A DNA stretch of 64,000 nt from Serendipita indica DSM 11827 (lineage: Eukaryota > Basidiomycota > Agaricomycetes > Sebacinales > Serendipitaceae), in the NCBI GenBank assembly GCA_910890315.1, contig CAJVGD010000010.1:558001-622000 (forward strand), written 5' to 3'. The translations under genes and the position numbers were made by a program. Within the stretch, counting starts at the first letter, position 1. Each line of letters starts with the position of its first letter. The notes beneath the pieces are model-generated. The model was not told where the DNA came from, did not search any database, and saw nothing but the letters and a program-made list of their open reading frames with translations. Positions 57,501-64,000 of the stretch are shown here, in pieces.

Positions 57501-59818
57501 TGCTGCAACGAGCATAGCAAGCATTTGGCACATGAGCCTATAAGAGTTCGGGTCTGTGCGCTCGAATATGAGCCCATATACTTCGTCTATCGCTCCAGGT
57601 TGATCCAAGGATATAAGTTGATCATATATACTTTCAGCTGTGTTCATTGTGGTTTCGTTTGTGAGCATCCGACACGCAGTGCTCGCCCAAATGAACAGCC
57701 CGTTCGCCTTTCCAACCAGTCGTTGTCTCTTGTCCTCTGGCAAGACTCCATCTAGCGATCGATGCACATAGACTGCGATATCATCGACATTATCATGATG
57801 TCTGACGTCGTGTAGGCGGTCCTCCAATTTGGCTTTGATCGAGAGCGACCCCAAGACGGCCTGAATCACAGGGTCCGGCCGGCTCGTCATGAATATCTTG
57901 AGATTCTTGCTACCTTGAACGGCTGTGGAAAGGGCTTCGACAAGCTCTCTTCTTTGTGATCCCGACTTGCATTCGTCAAGAGCGTCAATGACGAGAATCA
58001 CGCGCTCTTGCCGGCGATCCAGAGGACCGACGACGAGTGTTTGGAGCTGCTTATCAAGAGGCCTTCGCAGAATAGAGGGGTTCTGCTTGACAGCCTCGGC
58101 GACGTGCGGTGCCAGTTCGGGTATGCAGTCCGCAATGTCTCGTGCAATGGTGGAGCAGAACTTTTCGGTTGTCGATGACTCGGTGCTAGACATGGAGAAG
58201 AAGAACCCGCCACCCAGTATCTTTTTCTCTTGCCAACTCTCCGCCGCGGACATGGCGACTGTCGACTTTCCAGAGCCGGCAATATCGCACAGCCAGAATA
58301 TCGGCTTCTCCGACGAGTCGTTTTCAGCCCAGTCCCATATCATCTGAAGGACATCCTTGCGCGTTCCATCCAGACAGGTGCGGTGGACCGAGGATGGAAC
58401 GAATGATGCCAATGGAAGCTCAAGTATCGCGGATTTATCGACTTAAAGTAGTCAGCAAGCATCCTCCTAAGTGGTCTTTGGTTCTTACAGTTGTCAAGGA
58501 TCACTTTGGACTGCTCCATGACCCTTTCAGAAGTGGGTTCTCCCTTTGCTGCATCTGCATTTCTATTAGCTGGATAGAGATGATGGAATGGCTACCCACT
58601 ACGACAATCATCTTCTCTCACCCATTTCTCACGTACTGCCTCGGGCGCATTGTCAACGAACTCTTTGAGGTAGAAGTGAACTATCTTATAGTTTTCGTTC
58701 GACCTGGATGGGAATCGGACTAGGTTACTGTGATTTGCATGAAGATCGATTGTCCTCGCGTTGGGGTCCCCGGCGATAATAGCCGAGGGACGCGGGACAT
58801 TCTGTCGTCCGGTCAGGATATGACCCTTGAACAGGGATAGACTCACAATTACCCCTCTATTGGAAGTCGTATAGGCTTCGCAGAAGAATATGCTGCTGAT
58901 CCTTTCGCTCGCCGCGATCCAGTCTTTCTGTATGTTCTCGAGCTCTGTCGAATGAGATTGAAGATCCTTGAGAATAGCGCTCGTCGTCTCCATGTACAAC
59001 GATAGTACGAGATTGATTCCCTCAAGGAAACTAGTGTTTTCGACGCCGAAATGTGGAGTCCCAAAAAATAAGACGGCATGTGTGGATGTTAGGATATCCC
59101 GGAGGTGACCCTTTGATTCCAAGCTCTGATTATGGCAAGTAACAAGAGCCTACGAGAGGATGTCAGGGCCGATCCTTCAGAGTTTAGCATTACGAACCCG
59201 TTTGAGGATGATACCTCCTATATTGTGTGCAATGAAAACGATAGGACGCTGGTCGTTCTTCAGATGGCGCACATACATTGGAGGCAGAACTCACCCGAGG
59301 AGCGTCTTTGCGTTCCCTTGAGAGCGCATGCGCGAACCCTTCAGCATGTCGACCGAGCGTCTGAGTGGATACGCATTCTCGACTATGGGTGTCGGCATCA
59401 TATCCATAGCTCAGGATTCGGGCATTGGGCAAATCGGAAGAAAGGAGATCCCGTAGCCAAAAGTTGCCATTATCAGTTGTCCACGTCCTCTCTCTGTGTC
59501 CTTGTAGGCCATGAATAGCGACAATACTGCAGAGGGAGTGGGGGGCACGCTCTCAGCGGCTAGCACGGGTAAAAGGTAAGCGACTTACTCGACAACAGGA
59601 TCGATTCCAGGCGCAATTTCTAGAAGCCCGAGATGATCTAGTTTTGATTCGGGCTGCGACGCTGGCTTTGATTCGGGTTGTAATACTGGTGTTGATTCGG
59701 GCTGCAGCACCGGCGTTGATTTACGCTTTGATTTGGGCTTTAGTTCGGCATTTGAAGCTGTCTTCTTCTTGATCCAAGAACGGAGAACAGACATACATTG
59801 GCCCATGCCGATTTGCAA
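54517..59818 (-). pseudogene. NLR/STAND receptor 2: alpha/beta-hydrolase-like N-domain, NACHT, WD40; frameshifted
   Basis: N-terminal exons 59589-59818, 59295-59526, 59198-59257 and about 58622-59149 encode a Lys/Pro/Gln-rich leader and an alpha/beta-hydrolase-like domain: DIVAIHGLQGHRERTW, ARILSYGYDADTHS, VFIAHNIGGIILKRAL, VLFFGTPHFGV and IDLHANHSNLVRF. The nucleophile elbow reads AHNIGG, where active hydrolases have GxSxG, so catalysis is doubtful. A short exon (to 58489) leads to exon 56934-58441 with NACHT ([29 protein letters not shown]), then the WD40 exon from 56886. A 1-base deletion near 55225 (GGCCAGAT where other repeats have GGCCCAGAT) breaks the frame in repeat 12 of 14. The rest is open in another frame, to a complete C-terminal module ([20 protein letters not shown]) and stop at 54517. 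The exon junction near 58600 is unresolved. One base separates it from an intact gene, so a sequencing or assembly error is possible. Confidence 0.78.
54880..56661 (-). repeat. Highly homogenised 129-bp WD40-coding tandem array (NLR 2)
   Basis: About 14 units of 129 bases; the central units are nearly identical in DNA. Variation is concentrated in the codons right after the starting His-Glu (HEDSV, HEDGV, HESEI, HEGWV, HEGEV, HEGSV) and the residue in SGS(L/S/R)D(K/N)T. This is the pattern of high-internal-conservation WD40 arrays in fungal allorecognition NLRs. Because 129 is a multiple of three, antisense frames also stay open for over 1.6 kb; these are artefacts. Confidence 0.92.
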
Positions 59819-60229
59819 GTTGGACGAAGGGCGGAATGGTGGATATGGTCACGAGCGTTGAACACTGTTCGCGATGGGGATGGTTGAGGACAAGTAATCT
59901 GCCAATGCACCCTGTTCGGGGCTGGCACGCAAGCCCATCGTTGTGCCACTCTCCTCGCGGACCACGCGAAATACACGAGGCCCACATCTCAACTTCCCGA
60001 TATCGGACTCCCGAGACAGTCCAAAGGATCAATCACTCTGACCAAACAGATCACTGGGTCGGCTCTGGGGAAAGATTAGCGCCGACACCCAGTAAAGAGG
60101 AATAACCAATTCCTGGTGGATGAATTTCGATCAATGTTTCATAAAAAGCCCAAGATTCAGATATGGATATCGACAATAGTCAACTCTGGGGAAGCACTGC
60201 CACTGACCAATTACGCGATAGAGAGATCG
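59819..60229. other. 5' flank of NLR 2, no gene seen
   Basis: No convincing gene. Frames on the minus strand extend from the NLR 2 leader but have no domain. It probably contains the NLR 2 promoter. Confidence 0.4.
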
Positions 60230-60340
60230 GGTATCCTGCAGAAGTTGCTTCACTGTCATGGTATCGTCTGGCTTTGTCTCTTGACCAGTCCAGGATACTC
60301 CCTACCCACGGCTCAGATTGACCCAATACGTCAGGGCTCG
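60230..60340. repeat. Dispersed repeat shared with 9724-9850
   Basis: Second copy of the element described at 9724-9850, also upstream of a CRN gene (here the pseudogene at 60811). The distance to the conserved CRN promoter flank is only about 150 bases here, against about 1.1 kb at the first copy. Confidence 0.5.
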
Positions 60341-60479
60341 CCTTCTCTACCGACGAGTTGCAGGGGATGGAAGTTGCTTGTCCGAGATTCCAAGTAGGAA
60401 AGTATGCAGCAAATGCTGGGTGAGCTAGCACTCTTCCTGCCATGTTCTCCGAGAATTGAGAAATTGAGTGAATGAAGTG

Positions 60480-60810
60480 ATAGCTCGGATGCTACAGTGA
60501 GCACAGGCAACAATTCGGATAGAGAAGGCGTGGTCGGGTCGAAATGTAGAAGCCATGTAAATCAGGGAATAATCGTAGTAACTATACGCGGTAGTAGTAT
60601 TTACCACTGAGAATAATGCTACGCTCGAGGTAAATATCCTATTGCTTAAAACATAATCCTTACCACAAGCTGAGGCGTCGAGAAACGTGTGATAAATGAC
60701 GTAGAAAAATATAATAGCTTCTTTACAAGCAACTAAGCGAATGAGCGCCAGTCTAGTTTGAATTAATTGGCTGCCGCACATCTTGGCCACGGCCACATCC
60801 GCCCTGCCAT
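60480..60810. promoter_or_regulatory. Conserved 5' flank of CRN genes (pseudogene copy)
   Basis: About 300 bases matching the flanks at 11040-11323, 14665-14979 and, inverted, 25119-25420. Shared blocks include GGTCGGGTCGAAAT, CCATGTAAATC, GTGTGATAAAT and CAAGCAAC(C/T)AAGCGAA. The block ends at the CRN start (CCATGGCAAA). Conservation over non-coding sequence in all four copies suggests either a promoter and 5' leader kept by selection, or simply shared ancestry. The divergent leader ORF found at two of the copies has lost its start here. Confidence 0.5.
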
Positions 60811-63286
60811 GGCAAATCAACAGGAGGAGTACTTTGCCGATGTCGGCAATTTGCGGAAGCTAAGATCTGCCAAGATCTTGAAGCATTCCACAATCGCTAC
60901 ACTCCGACAACAAATTTAATCATCTTGGCCCCTCTAGGCGGGTGCGAGCCCATCCGACCTCGATTTATTCCAAGTGGATATGTCAGATGGAGGTGATATA
61001 TCCTAGAGAATCGAGGAGAAAAAAGAAGGCTATGGGCTCGCCACTCCTTCCAAGTCGCCACATTGTCCATTACTATCCCTCGACCCCTCCGGAAGATGCT
61101 ATACATGTTCTCATCAGACGCTCTAAGTCTCCCGAAGAATTCGTTGAGGGCTTTCTCTGAAGCGATTGCACGGTTTGCTGACGCGCTCCTCTCTTCATGC
61201 ATGGAATAACACCAGAATCGAGCAACTGCCAAGCAGAAGGCTACATCTCCCTCGAACTATCCAACAAGGGCACATACATGAATGCCTCCATCCTCGGCGT
61301 CCATGAATGTGGCATAATCAAACAGTTTCCTCCAAGCCTCGAAGAGTTCCGTCGGAGTCTAAGAAGCCGACGCATCTACCGGGCACAAGACACAGATTTG
61401 GTAAGATTTCCATAGCTCAATCACCATCGACTGATCAGGAATATAGATGGAGCAAGTCGAACACCAATGCGATGAGATAGGTATCAAGTTTGAAGACTAC
61501 TTCCAACCAGAAGGTTTGACGAATCCGATTGATAAAAGTGGTCTTCTCGGGAAGGCCGAAGCACGGTACTACTCCGACATACTTAGAGAGCCCGAATACC
61601 TCAGTTTAGCATACTACAAGACCGCCAAAGAAACCGTGTTGACTCTCTGCTCGCCAAGCTTATGCATTCAAACGACAGCTCTCCCGCCTCCCAGTGTGAA
61701 TACCTCTTGTGCGTTGAGCTTCGCCACTCTGTCTCAAGCTAAATGTTATTGCAGTAACGCATCCTGGAATGTTTCCATCGTGGCAAGACTGCGTGACCCG
61801 AATAGTTGTGTCCAAACGACTCCAAGAAGCCACATGCTTCTCAACACCGATCGATTACCCATGGTAATCATGGAGATTCCGTCTGTTACTGGGGGAGGAG
61901 ATGAATACAAGATGATGCTTCAAGCAGGGGCGTTATTGAGGATGGCGCATCACTTGAGATACGACGAATTCATCGTGACTGCGATCTACATCAGTAACGA
62001 CTTTATTGCGACCCGATGCTTGTTCTGCCTTTCGGACCCAAAGTAAAAAGTAGGTGTGTTTCTTTCCTGATCTAGATTGCTCACCTGACCATCTTGCAGG
62101 TTGTTTTTATCAAGGATCGGTTTATCCTCACAGAAAGTCGCGATATATTTGAAATGGTCTTCGAGCTTTATAATTTGGCAGCTCTGTCAAAACAACAAAG
62201 CCCGAATCTTTCGAAAGAAGCGGACTCTTAATGGTTGAAACGGTCAAGGAGAAGAAGTTTAGTGAAATGCGTGGATCATCCGGGTCGTCTGATCAAGCTG
62301 ATGAGGATGATGAAACTAGCAGCAGCTATCAGCGTATGAACACAGAAGGGGGCGGAGTAAACGAGCTCGTCATCGATGCGAGATATACCCTTGCATGGCA
62401 CCATCTTCCACAAGACGGGAAGGATATATTCGAACTTTTCTTTCCGGTGAGATGCTCCAATTTCCGTGTTTGACTCCTTTGACATAGTAGTTCCCCGATA
62501 ATGTCCGTGAAGCTACTAGGCGGGATGGGCTCTCGGTCATTATCAAGCGAATCAAACATAGTTCAGAGATAGATATCCTCAAGTACCTTGGGAGCGGGGG
62601 AGGCGGATCGAATCATATCATCGAGCTGCTTGACATGCACAAAATCGACGCGCAATGGCTTATCGTCATGCCGAAGCACATCAGACTTTGTGAATTTTCG
62701 CATGTGCTATCGGCATCTGCGACCGTTTATTCGTTTTAAAAGCAGCTCCTTCAGGGCGTGGCATTCATGCATACGAACGATGTCGTGCACCTCGACCTCA
62801 AGCCGGATAATGTCGTTATCGATTTTGGCAAGAAGAAGAGAGAAAGACCTGGGCACGCTCTATATAATCGATTTTGGGGTTGCAGAGATAAATGTGACAG
62901 CAAGCACGACCATGGAGGGCGTATGTGGGACACGTGGTTGGACTGCACCAGAGATTCGAGAAGGTCAAACTTGGAGTCCTATTCTGGCAGATAGATGGGC
63001 GAGTGGCAAGATGTTGCTCTATCATGGTGAGCGAGTTAGGTGGACCTCGCGCGTACAGGATATTGTGCGGAGCCTGATGGATCACAATCAGAAGCACGAC
63101 CAGGCCTTGACGATGTTCTCAGTCGAATCTTTGGAGTTACGTCCCTCAATGACTAGGAAACGGAAAATGTGGGAGGCATCATTCATCAAACCATCATCGT
63201 TATGGTTGACGTTAATCTCATGTCCAACCTCGATGAATCATTCTAAATCAAAAAATTTTGAGCTGAGAGGAAGGTTTGCAAGCTAA
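60811..63286 (+). pseudogene. CRN-type effector 4, decayed copy of the gene 1 class
   Basis: Same layout as CRN gene 1: header (FADVGNLRKL to HYYPSTPPEDAIHVLI), central region (RLPMVIMEIPS, MLQAGALLRMA), then kinase with HLDLKPDN and WTAPEIREGQ. It is broken in many places. In-frame stops lie in the header near 60916 and 60938. The splice near 61700 no longer restores the frame. A TAA replaces the Gln codon in the kinase near 62737, and a small frameshift separates HLDLKPDN from DFG near 62850. The C-terminus runs into unrelated sequence to about 63286. I describe it as non-functional; part of the middle (61447-62046) is still open. Confidence 0.85.
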
Positions 63287-63665
63287 TGATAACCCTTGCG
63301 CTCGAGCTCTTTTCGGCGGACATCTTTCTGGAAATAATCCTTTTGGTAAGTCAAACACCAAATAACAGGCATATGTATCTCCGTCAATGTATTCTATGTC
63401 AGTAGCGCATTCTCTTGTGACTTGTATTACTCTGCAACGTGGCATGAGGAAATGCCACAATAGAATTAGAATCGACTCGAATTTCAACTACTAGCATGTC
63501 CATCTTGCCATTTAATGCCCTACACTCTCCTATGTGACTCCAGGATCACAGGAGAGCTGGCTGGGGTCGAGCAATTAATACCTCTACGCATTTAGGGGAA
63601 GGGAGGCTGAGCATAGAAGCTTTCCAAGGGAAATAGATAAATTGGGATAGATATCAATCACAGAG
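63287..63665. other. Intergenic, no gene seen
   Basis: Between the CRN pseudogene and the edge NLR-type gene. No feature recognised. Confidence 0.4.
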
Positions 63666-64000
63666 TCAATGGCTAGCATCTTCTCGAGCACTTGCCCAAG
63701 AGAGGCCACATTGGAAGCGGGCGAAATCAAGTTTGGTAGCACGGAGTAGGCTGCTTGTCGGTAAAGTCAAAAGGTGCGAATATTGTAGTCCATGTCGGTT
63801 CTCTGGTGGTACCCAGAAGAGGAGTTTACTAGAAGATCGCACCCAACCATCATGTGAAAGCGAACACTCCTTGAATCCTGGCACAGTGACGGTTATAGGG
63901 TCAGGTACAGCGCTCCCAAGTTGTGAGTCCTGAGACCTTCTGTCATTTTGACTGACTCCCTTCTTGTTCGCATCTAATTTTTTGCGTCAGATCATGCCGT
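63666..64000 (-). CDS. C-terminus of a third NLR/WD40-type gene (5' part beyond window)
   Basis: The last exon (from an acceptor TCTCAG near 63935 down to the stop at 63666) encodes DPITVTVPGF, SLSHDGWVRSS, LLFWVPPENRHGLQYSHLLT and a tail with KLDFARFQCGLSWASA. This is the same C-terminal module as at the end of NLR 2 ([30 protein letters not shown]). It is normally found after WD40 arrays in these proteins, so a WD40 array and possibly NACHT are expected to the right. The orientation is the same as NLR 1 and 2, so the cluster probably continues beyond the window. Confidence 0.75.

Larger units (their letters stand above)
52499..58441. repeat. Tandem duplication unit 2 (partner 44795-51082)
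   Basis: Same orientation and gene order as unit 1: cysteine-rich gene, flank, NLR C-terminus, WD40 array, NACHT exon. Similarity ends at 58441, the first base of the NACHT-bearing exon, with the same intron phase in both units. The 44957-45170 part of unit 1 is decayed in unit 2. Confidence 0.88.

Noticed and set aside
60180-60443. Minus-strand frame upstream of CRN pseudogene 4, partly similar to sequence at 9724-9850
   Set aside because: The matching part at 9.7 kb is not open in the equivalent frame, so the shared element is more likely non-coding.

Overview
The window reads as nuclear DNA of a filamentous basidiomycete, most likely an agaricomycete close to Rhizoctonia/Ceratobasidium. 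Genes are interrupted by many 45-60 bp GT-AG introns, housekeeping genes are tightly packed on both strands, and the WD40-protein C-terminal module LFWVPPENRHGLQYPHL is, from recall, typical of Rhizoctonia. The genus is an inference. I saw no rRNA, tRNA, CRISPR array or complete transposon.

Layout. 1-7.7 kb is core: NMD3 (cut by the left edge), VPS16, an unknown small protein and RNA polymerase I/III subunit AC19. 7.7-11 kb is gene-poor. 11-26 kb is an accessory block of Crinkler-type (CRN) effector genes: three intact-looking genes at 11.3, 15.0 and 25.1 kb, plus a kinase fragment. They share a ubiquitin-like CRN header but carry two different effector halves. Two of them lie in 2172-bp, almost identical, indel-free inverted arms that bracket an FMO, an NDUFAF2-like gene and cyclin B. 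A decayed FMO copy and a displaced 3' end of the EH-domain gene record further shuffling.

26-44 kb returns to core and metabolic genes: a three-EH-domain endocytic protein, an MGRN1-like RING E3 ligase, an SPX-EXS phosphate exporter, a CSC1/OSCA channel, a syntaxin-6/Tlg1 SNARE, an F-box protein and a cytochrome P450.

44-64 kb is a second accessory block. A ~6-kb unit holding a small cysteine-rich gene and a NACHT-WD40 (NLR/STAND) gene is tandemly duplicated. The two NLRs share NACHT and WD40 parts, but their N-terminal effector domains are unrelated (helical bundle versus alpha/beta-hydrolase-like) and the switch falls at a conserved phase-1 intron. A CRN header relic sits at the duplication junction, a decayed CRN gene follows, and the C-terminus of a third NLR-type gene enters from the right edge.

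Biologically, the core genes cover ribosome export, vesicle traffic, transcription and cell cycle. The accessory blocks combine two fast-evolving families, CRN effectors and NLR receptors, both diversifying by module exchange: a conserved header or core with exchangeable effector domains. Exon coordinates were derived by hand from splice signals and reading frame; start codons and some middle exons are predictions.
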